DNA from: Portibacter lacus
Lineage (GTDB): Bacteria > Bacteroidota > Bacteroidia > Chitinophagales > Saprospiraceae
Reading direction: 5' to 3'
NCBI RefSeq assembly: GCF_021533215.1
Contig: NZ_JAJNKA010000001.1
Location: 620,001 to 684,000 of the forward strand
Length of the DNA stretch: 64,000 nucleotides
Part shown: positions 16,666-28,100 of the stretch, in pieces
How positions within the stretch are numbered: the first letter of the stretch is position 1
How the letters are laid out: each line of letters starts with the position of its first letter
The notes under the pieces: model-generated
What the model saw: the letters and a program-made list of their open reading frames with translations, nothing else
Database searches by the model: none
What the model was told of the DNA's origin: nothing
Made by a program: the position numbers and the translations under genes

Positions 16666-17673
16666 TTATTGGTATCTTTTCTTTTTAAAACTAATCATAC
16701 AGCGTTCCGCTTCATCTCGATCTAACTCCATTCCGTCAGCCAATTCGAATAAATCTTCTCTAGAAGTTTCCTCCGTTATTGCTTGCTCTAAACAATATTT
16801 TTTAGCTAATATCTCTAATTTCTCCTTTCGGTGATCAGGTAAACCAAAGATTTCACCATAAGTATTTAAAATTCTAACTTCAGAAGCATCGACATCATAA
16901 TCAGCTAAGGCCATTGCCCAACCTAATAGGTATACGGTCTCTTTAACATTGCTACTTAGTTCTTCAGCTTCGATCCTAGATACCTGATCTTTATTTTGAA
17001 TTTCTTGAATACTTCCAAATCTTGCAGGTATAATTTCAGTAAGCATTTCTCTTTCTTCAGGAGTAATCTTACCATCGGCATCAGCGATTGCAACTAAAAA
17101 ACGCGATAAGATTTCTTGTTCATAACCATTTTCTACAGGATTATTATTTACGATGTTTTCGTATTCAGAATCTGATTCTTCACTTCCTCCTCTACGATCT
17201 CGTCTTCTATCTGAGCCGCGTCCTCTATCTCTGTCACGATCTCTATCTCTGCCTCTTCTTTCCTCTCTTTGCGGACGTTCTCTAACTACTCGGTCCGTTT
17301 TTCTAGTTTCAAAATTTCTGGAAACACGGTTGAAAGCTTTAACGATTGCTTCTTCTTTGTCTGCTGTTGTGAAGTTAGCCTCATTAGACGTTCCGACACT
17401 ACTTAGTGCTGATCTTGCTACTTTAGAACCTATTCGTCCAGCCGTTCCACCTAACATTGACCTAATTAATCTATTTGTTTGCCTACGAGCATTTCTCTTA
17501 ACAACTTTGGTCACTTGTTGTTGAACCGCATTCCCTATGGTTTTAGTTGCAGAAATTAAATTAGAAGCTTCATATATTTCTCCGTTAGGAGTTTGAAAAG
17601 TGCAATGAATTTGTTTTCCATCTATCTGATAGTCAACTAAATATTGCTCTATATCAGGATAAGAATATTTCAT
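16666..17673 (-). CDS. TerB-like protein with Arg/Asp repeat linker
   Basis: The 335-residue protein has an N-terminal basic domain (about 1-110) with RRQTNRLIRSMLGGTAG, a low-complexity linker around residues 128-160 made of alternating RD units plus RGRGSDRRRDRR, and a C-terminal TerB-like helical domain (about 183-320) with the typical acidic start (AIADADGKITPEEREML) and a second half (AMALADYDVDASEVRIL). TerB domains are metal-binding helical modules often joined to membrane stress or signalling proteins. No signal peptide is seen, so it is cytoplasmic. It converges on the ubiquitin-like operon but has its own promoter region to the right. A role in that system is possible but unsupported. 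Confidence 0.75.
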   Translation of the reverse strand: MKYSYPDIEQYLVDYQIDGKQIHCTFQTPNGEIYEASNLISATKTIGNAVQQQVTKVVKRNARRQTNRLIRSMLGGTAGRIGSKVARSALSSVGTSNEANFTTADKEEAIVKAFNRVSRNFETRKTDRVVRERPQREERRGRDRDRDRDRGRGSDRRRDRRGGSEESDSEYENIVNNNPVENGYEQEILSRFLVAIADADGKITPEEREMLTEIIPARFGSIQEIQNKDQVSRIEAEELSSNVKETVYLLGWAMALADYDVDASEVRILNTYGEIFGLPDHRKEKLEILAKKYCLEQAITEETSREDLFELADGMELDRDEAERCMISFKKKRYQ

Positions 17674-18007
17674 ATATTTTTATTAATTAATTATTAACGT
17701 TATAAATGTACAGAGTCCTATATTAAATATAATGTCCATTTTAATATAAAATTGTTGTCATAGAAGTCATAAAATAAAGAAAAATAGAAATAGATCAAAA
17801 AAAATCAGTTTCAATTTGTTAATATTATGAGAAATAGCAACACCAAGTATTTAAGTTGTTGATAATTCTATCCAAAGGTTGAAATATTCTGGATAAAATC
17901 GAATTAATATTTTATTTTTATGCACAACTAAGCAAATCCTGATATATAAATTATTAAATATAAGGGATACGCTGTTTAATTAAATTAAAAAAACCAATCG
18001 TAAAACA
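17674..18007. other. AT-rich divergent intergenic region
   Basis: These 334 bp separate the leftward TerB-like gene from the rightward PKD lipoprotein gene. The stretch is very AT-rich and must hold promoters for both, but I find no clean TTTG-N19-TAnnTTTG pair, no convincing open frame and no strong hairpin. Confidence 0.6.
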
Positions 18008-19753
18008 ATGAGTAAATCTTATTTGTCCTTACTGATATTTTCATTTTTTGTAGTGATATTAATTTCTTCTTGTAAGAGAGATGCTCCGAACAGAGATCAT
18101 GCAATTATAGAAGTGGACTTTCTATTAAATGAAAGAGATCTCGAGAAATTTGGACTTGACTACACAGAGCAAGAATTTGAAAGAGACAATAACGATCCCA
18201 ATAAAGTACTAACTGTTAAAGTTGGTGAGCCTGTTAAATTTAAAGATACCTCCAAAGGTTCAACAAGCACGAGTAAGCGGGTTTGGAAACTGAATGATAA
18301 TGAATGGGAGCAAGCTGAAAATGATAAAAAGATTCAAGTTCCTGAGTTTACACATGTTTTTGATGCTCCAGGGTATCACAGAATTAGCCTATATATAGAA
18401 GACGTAAGTTATGCGACTAAGTTAATTAAGGTTGTTTCTACAGAATTCTCTGCTGAAGATCAAAACATCGCTGCTACTGAATCAAGTGAAACTGAGGTAG
18501 AAGTTGCAGCGGTAGAGCCAGAAAAGGATGATTTATTTGATACCCCAGTTAACTCGAATACGCAAGAACAAGCTAAGCCAATAGCTCAAGTGGAGCAACC
18601 TAAAACAACAACGAAGTCTACGCCACCGGCAAAAACAACGCCACCGCCACCACCACCAGCGAAAATTTCTAATATTGACTTTGCAATCAAAGGAAATTTA
18701 ATGGTAGGAAATACTATAGAGCTAAGAGATATGTCATCTCCATCAAGTTCTATATTTATTCGTCAATGGGATATGGGTGATGGGACTACACAGAAAACAA
18801 AAGGAGGAGTTTATAATCAAATATATTTCTCATCTGGTGAGAAAACGATAACGCTTTGTTTGAATAATTCAAATCAGTGTACGAGTAAGGTTGTGAATAT
18901 TCAGCCGCGTCCACCAAGAAAAGAAGTCGTAGCGGAAAAACCAGTAGAAAAACCAGTAGAACCTAAGAAGCCAGAGATTGCTAAAGTCGAATTTAAACTT
19001 CCAGCAACTTCTATGGTAGGAACTTCAGTGAATCTATCTGACCGTTCACAACCTTCTTCAGCTGTTGTAAAAAGAAAATGGTCTTTCGGGGATGGATCAC
19101 CAGATCTTAATACTGGAAAGAGTGCTGTAAGTCATATTTTTAATAAGGCAGGTACTTTTACCGTAAAACTGTGTTTGAATGATATGTCAGACAAATGCAC
19201 AACTGAAACGATTACGATTACTGAAAAGCCAGCACCTAAACCTGTAGAAGTTGCTGAAACAAAGCCTGCACCTACAAGTTCAACATCTAGCGTTTCTCAA
19301 CCTAACTGGTTAGACACTTATGAAGGAACTACTCCTGGTAGAGTAGGATTGTTATCATCTCAGAAATGTGATGAAACTACTTCTGAATGGCACTCAGGTG
19401 CGGCATTTATAAATATCAGTCCTAAGAAACCGATGGAGCTAGATGTGGCTAAGGTTTATGCTAGTGAAAATGGAACAATTGATATTATTTTAACTACGGG
19501 TGATAAGAAAGAAACTGGTGTAATAAATAATGTACAGGTAAATCCTGGACCTTCTAATATTTATTTAACGGATTTAGCGATTATTTTGGAGCCTGGTGTG
19601 AAATATACATTAATGATTAAGCCATCTGATCCAAATAGTACACTGAAGTTAGAGAATGCTGTTAAGTGCAGTCCTAGACCATTAACAAGTGATATTGTTG
19701 CAGTTAACTATAATGATAAGTTCGTTTTGTATGACTTAAAGTTCTTTTATTAA
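18008..19753 (+). CDS. PKD-domain lipoprotein
   Basis: The 581-residue protein has a lipoprotein signal (LLIFSFFVVILISSC, Cys22). Three PKD-like beta modules follow: one near 60-145 (VKFKDTSKGSTST ... HVFDAPGYHRISL), one near 222-300 (WDMGDGTTQ) and one near 325-400 (WSFGDGSPD ... HIFNKAGTFTVKLC), separated by Pro/Thr/Lys-rich linkers including a run of prolines. The last 150 residues form a beta domain (GRVGLLSSQKCDETTSEWHS onward) like those found at the ends of Bacteroidota surface proteins. It is expected on the outer or inner membrane surface, binding protein or polysaccharide. A strong hairpin follows, so it looks like a single-gene transcript just ahead of the adhesin cluster. Confidence 0.85.
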   Translation: MSKSYLSLLIFSFFVVILISSCKRDAPNRDHAIIEVDFLLNERDLEKFGLDYTEQEFERDNNDPNKVLTVKVGEPVKFKDTSKGSTSTSKRVWKLNDNEWEQAENDKKIQVPEFTHVFDAPGYHRISLYIEDVSYATKLIKVVSTEFSAEDQNIAATESSETEVEVAAVEPEKDDLFDTPVNSNTQEQAKPIAQVEQPKTTTKSTPPAKTTPPPPPPAKISNIDFAIKGNLMVGNTIELRDMSSPSSSIFIRQWDMGDGTTQKTKGGVYNQIYFSSGEKTITLCLNNSNQCTSKVVNIQPRPPRKEVVAEKPVEKPVEPKKPEIAKVEFKLPATSMVGTSVNLSDRSQPSSAVVKRKWSFGDGSPDLNTGKSAVSHIFNKAGTFTVKLCLNDMSDKCTTETITITEKPAPKPVEVAETKPAPTSSTSSVSQPNWLDTYEGTTPGRVGLLSSQKCDETTSEWHSGAAFINISPKKPMELDVAKVYASENGTIDIILTTGDKKETGVINNVQVNPGPSNIYLTDLAIILEPGVKYTLMIKPSDPNSTLKLENAVKCSPRPLTSDIVAVNYNDKFVLYDLKFFY

Positions 19754-19787
19754 GAAAGGATTAAAGGATATTATAAAATGTTGAAAT

Positions 19788-19825
19788 AAATAATGCCTTA
19801 GATTTAACGATCTAGGGCATTATTT
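19788..19825 (+). terminator. Intrinsic terminator after the PKD lipoprotein
   Basis: A 16-bp stem with one T-G wobble (19788-19803 with 19810-19825) around a 6-base loop, rich in GC at its centre and ending in TATTTATTTA. It separates the PKD gene from the adhesin cluster and could work on both strands. Confidence 0.8.
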
Positions 19826-19929
19826 ATTTAGCATTGGACTTAACAGCCTACTGGACTTTGTGGTTAATATTACTTAATTTTAAATCTTGAAAACAATCCG
19901 CCCCATAAAATTCTTAAAATCAATCTTGA

Positions 19930-22900
19930 ATGACAAGTAAACATAGTTCGTTGATATTTTTCGTATTTCTATTTTTTCTAAATTTTAGCGATTTAGATGG
20001 CAAGGAGAATTATAGCAGCGATGGGGTTACAGATCTGGTATCTAAAAACTCTAGTGCAGATGAAGAAGATTTAATCAGGGCTTCTTGCGAAATTAATTTT
20101 GATTATGATATTACATTTCCATCTTGTCCTAAGGAGAAAGATGGAAGCATTACTATATTAATTGTTGAGGCAAAACCACCTTTTCAAATAACATTAGATG
20201 GTCCGATATTAGGCGTATTTGAGACCGAAGAGACTAAATTTACTATCCCCAACTTAGTTGCAGGAGAATATAAAATTATTATAGAAAACAGAGATGGGTG
20301 TGTTGGAACAGCAACAATATTCATCCCAGATCCAGAACCCTTTATTTTCAATTCTACAGAAGCTTCTCCTACTTGTATAGGGGGAGGAACCGGAGAGATT
20401 TTAGTTTCAAGTTATAAATATGGTCCCAGTCCTTATAATATTAGTTGGAATGGCCCGGGTGGAAATGATGGCTCTAAATTTGGGGTTTCTGGAAACTACA
20501 CAATTCAAAACTTAGTTGCTGGAAGTTATTCGATTACAGTTGTGGATGCGAAAGGATGTTCTAATGTTAATATGACAACAGTGACCTCATTAGGATCAGT
20601 TAATGTAAGTATAGTGGGAGACTTAACCTTCTGTAATGAAACAGGTGGAACCATTCTGTCTACAAGTCCTAGCGGATTTGCAAAATACTTATGGTCTAAT
20701 GGTACGACTGGGTCCAGCCTTTCTGTATCGTCCTCAGGTATATATAGTGTAACTGTAACTGATGGAAATGGGTGTCAGGGAACTGCGACAGCGAATGTTG
20801 TCAAACTTCCTAAAATTAATATTGATCTTAATACCAATATCTCCACGTTGGAAGAATCATGCCCAGGTAGCTGTGATGGGGAAGTATTTATTAAAGTTAC
20901 TGGTGGATTAGAATCCAAGGGATACATCTATAATTGGGAAGGGCCTGATGGGTTTACGAGTAATTTGGAAGATATCAAAGAGCTGTGTAATGGTGAATAT
21001 AAACTTACCGTCACCGATATGGAAGGTTGCAAGAGAACATTTACAACTAGTATAGGAAAAGCAGATGGACTTCAGTTATCACTTTCTGCACAGAATCCAT
21101 CTTGTAGCGATACGAATGATGGTAAAGTTATTGTTAATTTTTCTGGTGGCATTGGGCCTTACATGATTTCATGGAATGGCGCAGAGTCTGGTTCAGCTTC
21201 TAATGTTTCATCAGGACATAATATCAGTAACTTAAGTCCTGGAAATTATATGGTTACGATTACTGATGATAATGGCTGTTCATTATCAAAGCCAATTAGT
21301 ATTGTTCAACCTTCGCCATTTTCATTCACAGCAGCAGAATTTTCTCCCTCCTGCCAAGGATCAAATACTGGAAGCATACTCGTGAGCAACATTGTCAATG
21401 GGACTGCGCCTTATTCAATTACTTGGGTTGATGCTTTTGGTAACGACGATAATGCTAGTACTGGCAGTAATAGTTATACAATATCTAATTTAATTAGTGG
21501 GACATATGATGTAATAATAAAGGATGACAATGGTTGTGACTTTGTTGTAAAGAATATAGTTGTCAATGAGCAATCTCAAATAAATGTATCCATCATTGGT
21601 GATTTAGTCTTTTGTGCTGGGCAATCTTCGGGTGTACTTGAAACCAATCCAGCTAATTTTAGTTTTAAGTGGTCTACAGGTGGAACAGGAAAAAGTATTA
21701 CCATTAATTCTGCGGGGACATATAGTGTTACTGTTACAGATGCAGGAGGTTGCACAGGAGTGGATGCGGTCACTGTAACTAAAGGTGATGATATTATTGT
21801 GGGAACAAATGTAGGTAGTTCTCAACTATCCATTTCATGTGAAGGAAATTGTGATGGAAAAATTTCTCCAAATGTTTCAGGTGGAGCTGGGGCACCTTAT
21901 TCCTATAAATGGACTGGTCCAGGTGGTTTTTCTTCCACGTCAATGAATATTTCAGACCTATGCATTGGGAATTATAGTTTAACAGTTACCGATGGAAATG
22001 GATGCTCGAATTCATACACACAAGTGATTTCTGGATCAAGCTCTTTTCAAGTAGATTTAAATCCAACGAGTGCAAGTTGTCCAGGTATGGCAGATGGAAG
22101 TATTGAAACCAAAGTGATAGGTGGTAATGGTCCATTCACCTACTTATGGTCTAATGGGGCAACAACTGAGCATCTAAAAGATATAGATGGAGGAACATAC
22201 AGCGTGACGGTAACAGATTCGAAAGGCTGTACAGCTAGTGGGACTAAAGTTGTAGGAGAAGGGAGTGCAATAAATGGTTCGATCTCTCCCGTTAATTCTA
22301 CGATCTGTATTGGAGAAAGTATAACCTTGAAAGCAAGTGGTGGGAGTAATTATTTATGGAGCAATGGCGAAACAACTTCATCTATTGAGGTTACTCCAGT
22401 AGCAAATACTTCATACAAGGTGACGATCAGTGGAGCTGGAAATACATGTGCCGTGGTCAAAACGGCAATGGTGAATGTTAATGATTTTAGTGGTGCAGAT
22501 ATTTTAATTTCGGAAAATTCAGGTCTAGTTAATGATGATGCAGAAATATGCGAAGGGAGTAATATAACATTGACTGCAATAGGAGGTGTTTCTTACACTT
22601 GGACAGGTGGTTTTGCGAATCCGCTTACCGTGAACCCGACAGCGGATAAAACATATACGGTAACGATTACAGATAATGCAGGATGTACTGCTATTCTTAG
22701 CCAAAGTGTTATTGTTAATCAACGTCCAGACGCCAATATTGACTTATCAGATGCAAGCCAAGTTATAGGAGATGCACAAATCATTAAAAATACCTCCATT
22801 TCGAATTGTGGTGCCTTATCAAGCTGCAGTTGGGAAATTGACGGAGCTCCTAAGTCAGGAAGTTGCAATGATATTACACACACTTTTAATTCAGCAGGTA

Positions 22901-24984
22901 GCTATGAAGTGGAATTAGAAGTGGAAAATGATTGTGGTTGTACAGATACCGCGAAGAAAACAATTGATATATTTTCTGGAGATGCTTGTAAGATAAAGCT
23001 ATTTTCGATCAATAATGACTTAGGCGAAGCATGCGTAAATGCGGCGGTTCCTATTGATATTGTGGTTGAGGCTTCAGAGGGTTGTAATGTAGCAGTTAAT
23101 AAAATTTATGCTACCATCGATGGTGTTCCTGTTACCAGCTTTAATTTTGACGGAGAAACGATTACGTTTTTTGAAGAAGGTCTTTATAATTTGGAGTATG
23201 TTTTTGAAGATGATTGCTCTTGCAGGAGATCCACGATAAGAGAGATAAATGTGGTAGAAGCACCAGATGTTAAGTTTTCGGATGTAAACTTTACGCTCGG
23301 ATGTTTAGGAGAGGTGATTTCAATCAGGTTTGAAGATTTCGATTTTGGAGAGAAAGTAACCATTCAGTTTGGAGATGAAATAAAAACTTATGAGACTGAT
23401 ATTATCAATTTGTTTTTGAGTGAAATTGGCACAATTCCTTTAAGAATAATCAGAGTAAGTAATTCTATCTGTGAAAAAGTTGTTACTGATCAATTGATAA
23501 ATATCAATGTTATAGAACCCTTGAAAATAGAGTCAAGATCTTTTAAATGTGATGATAATGGTCTCTATACTTTAACATTAGAAACTTCAGGTGGAAGTTC
23601 TTCAGCATCTATACTCTCTACTATTCCCGGAGTTCAAAACGGAGATAATTATGTGATCAGTGGATTGAATCCTAATATGGATTTTTCATTTACCATGTCT
23701 CGAGGGGAGTTTTGTAATCCACTAGATGTATACCAACCCTTAGTTTCATGCAATTGTATATTCGAGCCCGGAACGATGAAGCAAACATTCTTTCTAGGGT
23801 GTGCAGGAGAGTATTATGATATTACAGATGTTTATTCTGGATCGGATGTAGTTAATAGTTTGTTGGATACGGCGGTTTACATCTTGCATGATGGTTTACT
23901 TGAAAAAACACTAGGAAAGGTCTATGAAGTGTATCCTATCACTCAGACATTTATAACTAATAACTTCGAGGACTATATTCCGAATAAAAATTATATTTTA
24001 TCAGTAGTCGGGATTAGGAAATTTGACTTTTTCAACTTAGATATTAATGATAAGGGTAGTTTAAGTTTTAAAGGTGTGGAGGATTGCTTTTCTGTTAGTA
24101 ATGGAATTCCAGTCATCTGGCACGGTTCAGAAATAAGTATTTCAGGTCCTGATGAGGTTTGTGGAAATGCATATAATGAAATATTCGTAAGTGCCGGCAT
24201 CGGGGACGGAGCAGAATTGTCAATAACTATTCCAGGATTAACTCAAGAGAATTATACATTTAGTGAAACAGACGGAAAATTATACGTGCATTTTGTCAAT
24301 GGTAATGAATTACAAGTTCCAATAGATATTGTGGCTACGACCTACCATAGTGATGTCATTTATGATGATTTATATGAGACAACATGTGTAAGTGATGTGA
24401 ATTACCTAGTCAATATTAATCAAGAGAATATATCACCAGATACTAGTAAAGTAATTTTATGGCCAGGAGGTATTTTTGCCAGCACGGATACTTTGGATAA
24501 TATTTGCTATAGATGGGGGAAAACAACCAGAGTAACGAATAGTATTGTAGAAGATACCTTGTTCGAAGGTGCTAATGAAAGATTTTATTTTGCAGATATG
24601 AACGATGTAGAGGGACTTAATGAGCGACGACAAATTTGGGTGGAGACTTATTATTGTGATGATCCGACTTGCGTTACGCGTAATATATTTAATGGTGAAT
24701 TTCCAATTAGTTTTCAAGGTGGACGATCAGAGAGTGGAATGACTATTTTCCCCAATCCAGGAAGGGGTTTGTTTAATTTGAAAATGAATAATGATTATAT
24801 AGGAGAAGTTGGAATTGTTGTGTATGATATTCGAGGAAGACAAATTCATAAGTCTAGTTTTATGAAAAATGGACTAATTGTAAATAAGGGATTAGATTTG
24901 CTCGAAATACCTAGAGGAGTGTATATCGTGAGTACGATTTTTGGAGATGGTTCGACATTTAATGATAAATTGATAAAACATTAA
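19930..24984 (+). CDS. T9SS-secreted SprB-repeat adhesin, paralogue 1
   Basis: The 1684-residue protein starts with a hydrophobic signal (SLIFFVFLFFLNFSDL). Residues about 50-760 are successive SprB-type repeats of roughly 75-90 residues, each with a Cys, a DG(S/K)I core, a GPY...W(N/S)G strand and a closing YSVTVTD.NGC. Ig/PKD-like Cys-rich modules follow to about 1150, then a module shared with the two following genes (TAVYILHDG, VVGIRKF, ILWPGGIFASTDT). The end is a type A T9SS sorting domain (FPNPGRGLFNL ... VYDIRGRQI ... GVYIVSTIFGDG). Such proteins are exported through the T9SS and anchored on the surface; SprB of Flavobacterium serves gliding and attachment. Adhesion is inferred; no enzymatic domain is visible. 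Confidence 0.88.
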   Translation: MTSKHSSLIFFVFLFFLNFSDLDGKENYSSDGVTDLVSKNSSADEEDLIRASCEINFDYDITFPSCPKEKDGSITILIVEAKPPFQITLDGPILGVFETEETKFTIPNLVAGEYKIIIENRDGCVGTATIFIPDPEPFIFNSTEASPTCIGGGTGEILVSSYKYGPSPYNISWNGPGGNDGSKFGVSGNYTIQNLVAGSYSITVVDAKGCSNVNMTTVTSLGSVNVSIVGDLTFCNETGGTILSTSPSGFAKYLWSNGTTGSSLSVSSSGIYSVTVTDGNGCQGTATANVVKLPKINIDLNTNISTLEESCPGSCDGEVFIKVTGGLESKGYIYNWEGPDGFTSNLEDIKELCNGEYKLTVTDMEGCKRTFTTSIGKADGLQLSLSAQNPSCSDTNDGKVIVNFSGGIGPYMISWNGAESGSASNVSSGHNISNLSPGNYMVTITDDNGCSLSKPISIVQPSPFSFTAAEFSPSCQGSNTGSILVSNIVNGTAPYSITWVDAFGNDDNASTGSNSYTISNLISGTYDVIIKDDNGCDFVVKNIVVNEQSQINVSIIGDLVFCAGQSSGVLETNPANFSFKWSTGGTGKSITINSAGTYSVTVTDAGGCTGVDAVTVTKGDDIIVGTNVGSSQLSISCEGNCDGKISPNVSGGAGAPYSYKWTGPGGFSSTSMNISDLCIGNYSLTVTDGNGCSNSYTQVISGSSSFQVDLNPTSASCPGMADGSIETKVIGGNGPFTYLWSNGATTEHLKDIDGGTYSVTVTDSKGCTASGTKVVGEGSAINGSISPVNSTICIGESITLKASGGSNYLWSNGETTSSIEVTPVANTSYKVTISGAGNTCAVVKTAMVNVNDFSGADILISENSGLVNDDAEICEGSNITLTAIGGVSYTWTGGFANPLTVNPTADKTYTVTITDNAGCTAILSQSVIVNQRPDANIDLSDASQVIGDAQIIKNTSISNCGALSSCSWEIDGAPKSGSCNDITHTFNSAGSYEVELEVENDCGCTDTAKKTIDIFSGDACKIKLFSINNDLGEACVNAAVPIDIVVEASEGCNVAVNKIYATIDGVPVTSFNFDGETITFFEEGLYNLEYVFEDDCSCRRSTIREINVVEAPDVKFSDVNFTLGCLGEVISIRFEDFDFGEKVTIQFGDEIKTYETDIINLFLSEIGTIPLRIIRVSNSICEKVVTDQLININVIEPLKIESRSFKCDDNGLYTLTLETSGGSSSASILSTIPGVQNGDNYVISGLNPNMDFSFTMSRGEFCNPLDVYQPLVSCNCIFEPGTMKQTFFLGCAGEYYDITDVYSGSDVVNSLLDTAVYILHDGLLEKTLGKVYEVYPITQTFITNNFEDYIPNKNYILSVVGIRKFDFFNLDINDKGSLSFKGVEDCFSVSNGIPVIWHGSEISISGPDEVCGNAYNEIFVSAGIGDGAELSITIPGLTQENYTFSETDGKLYVHFVNGNELQVPIDIVATTYHSDVIYDDLYETTCVSDVNYLVNINQENISPDTSKVILWPGGIFASTDTLDNICYRWGKTTRVTNSIVEDTLFEGANERFYFADMNDVEGLNERRQIWVETYYCDDPTCVTRNIFNGEFPISFQGGRSESGMTIFPNPGRGLFNLKMNNDYIGEVGIVVYDIRGRQIHKSSFMKNGLIVNKGLDLLEIPRGVYIVSTIFGDGSTFNDKLIKH

Positions 24985-25190
24985 AAAAAAATCAGTTTTG
25001 TGTTAATATTTTTGTTAAAAGAAATATAAACTTATCAAAATTGAGTTATAAAAATTCAAAGTTATATTGTAGATTTACTAATCATTTTTTAGATATCTTG
25101 CGAAACTTTGAACCAATACATATTAGAATCTTTAAAAATGGAGGATTAAAGTAGACAAACCCCTACTTAATTCTATTAAAGCTAAACCAA

Positions 25191-28100
25191 ATGAAAATAT
25201 CTTTACCCGCAAGAGATACGTTTAAATTAATTTGTCTATTATTTGTATTTTCTTTTCCAAATATAGTTAATGCGCAATGTGACGATTGCCCAACTACAAC
25301 GGACCAAACTTTAACTAAATGTGATGGTGTTGCTTTTACTATTGCCGATATTACTGTAGGTGATGAGGAGGAGCAGAAATATTATGAAAGCTGCGATGGT
25401 TCAGGAAGTCTAGATGATGAAATATTATCATCTACCTATTCTGGTTCAGCTGATTTCATTTACGTTGAAGATATAAATACAGAAGCAGACCCTGATACCT
25501 GTGTTACTATTTTTAGAGTTGCTTTAGTTAGGCAAGTTGAGACAGCTACAATTAATGCACCAGGTATTTTATGCGGCGAAGATGACGTTACACTTTCTGC
25601 AACGTTATCAGGTGCGGGATCAAGCTATTCATGGACAGCACCTGAGGGGTCGACAGGGCCCTATAATATGTCAACATATGAAGCCTCTAAACCAGGGGCA
25701 CATGGTTTAACAGTTGACGTAGATGGTTGCACAGTTGTTGCAGACGATGTAACTGTTTCTGAATCAGACCTTGCCGTTAGTATATCAATGGATCCTGCAA
25801 GTGGCGAGTTTTGTGATGGTGAAAGTGTGACGCTAACAGCACTAGCTACAGGAGGTGGTATAGGTTCACTTACTTATTTGTGGTCCACAGCATCGGGGTC
25901 TATGCCCACAGATGTTACTATAGCGGGCGCAACTAATGGCGCATATTCGGTAACGGCAACAAGAAATAGCTGTTCAGTAGGCTCTTCAGCAGTAACAATT
26001 ACAAAATCAAATTTAGCGGTAAGCTTAGTGAAAACTCAGGATGTTTCCTGTTTTGGTGGAGATGATGGAGAAATACAAGCAACGGTTACTGGAGGATCTG
26101 GATCCTATAGTTTTGAATTGAATGGTGGAACCGCATCAAGTGGTAGTGCAGTAAAAACTTTTTCTGGATTAGAAGCGGGGAATTATTCTGTATCTGTCAC
26201 AGATACTGGTGGGTCTATGTGCTCAGTAAATTCTACGATGGTAAATGTTCCACAACCAGCTTCTGCCATGTCTATTGCCCTATCACCTACTTCTCCGACT
26301 ACAATAGGAGGTAACAATGGTAGTATAAATGTAAATGTATCTAATGGAATGTCAGGTTATACATGGAAACAGCAAAGAACACTACTACCAGGGCCGGTTG
26401 TATCAGGCTCCTCTGGTTCTGAGCCATTTGATATCCCAATGTTAACGTCTGGGACATATAATGTCACGGTTACGGATTCCAAATCTTGTGTTGCAACAGG
26501 TTCTACGGTAATAGTTCCTTTGGCATGTAGTCTAAATATTAATTCAGCAACTCCAACGGCTTCTTCCTGTGCAGGTGAATCGGATGGTGAAATTCTCGTT
26601 AACACTACTGGATGGACTACTAGTTATACAATTAGTTGGTCTGGAGCTAGTTCCGGAACATCATCTACTCAAACGAGCAATAATTACACGATAACAGGAT
26701 TAGCTCCTGGAAATTATAATGTATCCGCAAAGGATCTTATTAATTGTGAGAAGAATTTTAATATGACTGTCGTTATTGATCCTGCGACACCTATAAATGC
26801 CAGTGCTAGTGCTACGCATGGAGCTTGTATAGGTGATAATAATGGAGCAATTCAAGTGACAGGTATATCTGGTGGAACTGGACCTTACGTTGTCAGCTGG
26901 AATAGTCCGAATAATATGGTAGCAACTTCAGGTCCTACAGCAACGATACCTGGTTTAGTTTCAGGTCCTTATAGTATTTCGGTTACTGATTCAAAAGGTT
27001 GTGTAAAACCACTACCTACCGTAAACGTTGCTCCATTATCTCCTACAGCTGTAACAATAAGTGGAGATGATGAGTTTTGTTTTGATCAAACAAGTGGAAC
27101 CTTGACAACAAGCCCTTCAGGGTTTAAAACTTATGCATGGTCATCAGGAGGTGGAGGCGCCTCCATTTCAATCACAAACCCAGGGGCATCACCTAAAAAC
27201 TATACTGTTACAGTAACAGACAATAATGACTGTGAGGATACAGATATTATTTCAGTTAGCAGGCTTAACGCAATTACTATAACGTTAAATGTTAGTGCTT
27301 CGAAAACATCAGTTACATGTGATAGTGATACAGATGGAAGAATTGACATTAATAAGACAGGAGGAACTGGTAATTATAACTATTCATGGTCAGGTCCTAA
27401 TGGATTTAGTCGCACGACTGAAGATATTGATAATCTAGGGCCGGGAGTATATACGCTTAATATTACGGACTCGAATGGATGTTTAGGTACTTTTATGCAA
27501 GAAATAACAACACCGTTGCCGATTTCAGTGTCAGTCAGCCCTTCAGATGCTATTTGTAACGGAGAAAGTAATGGAGCAGTAAGCGTTTCAGCGACAGGTG
27601 GTACTTTGCCATATACTTATAAATGGGCACCTGGTGGAGCGACATCATCATCTATTTCCAACCTTTCAGCAGGGACTTATACTGTTACTGTGACAGATAA
27701 AAACGGTTGTTTTAAAGTTGAGAGCGCTCAGGTAAAACAACCAGATGCTGTGGTAGGTTTAATAGATCCTTCAAGCGTGCAAATTTGTAACGGTGAAAGC
27801 ATTTCTTTAACAGTAGATGGCGGAACTTCTTATGCATGGAATAATGGCCTAGGAACTAATCCTACGGTAACAGTCTCACCAACAACAACAACTACATATT
27901 CAGTAATAGTTACAGATGCTGCCACTAATAATTGTACGGATGATGCTTCAGTTACCGTAACTGTTAATCCTTTACCAGTAGCTAAAATAACAGTTAGTGA
28001 AACTTCAGGTCTTGCCAATAATGACAGCAAACTATGTGAAGGTGACCCCATTACTTTAACGGCTTCAGGAGGAAGTACATATAATTGGTCAGGAGGATTA

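Noticed and set aside
17192-17290. DNA microsatellite in the TerB-like gene
   Set aside because: The repeated unit is at the Arg-Asp level with varied codons (cgt, cgc, cga, aga; gat, gac); it is coding low complexity.
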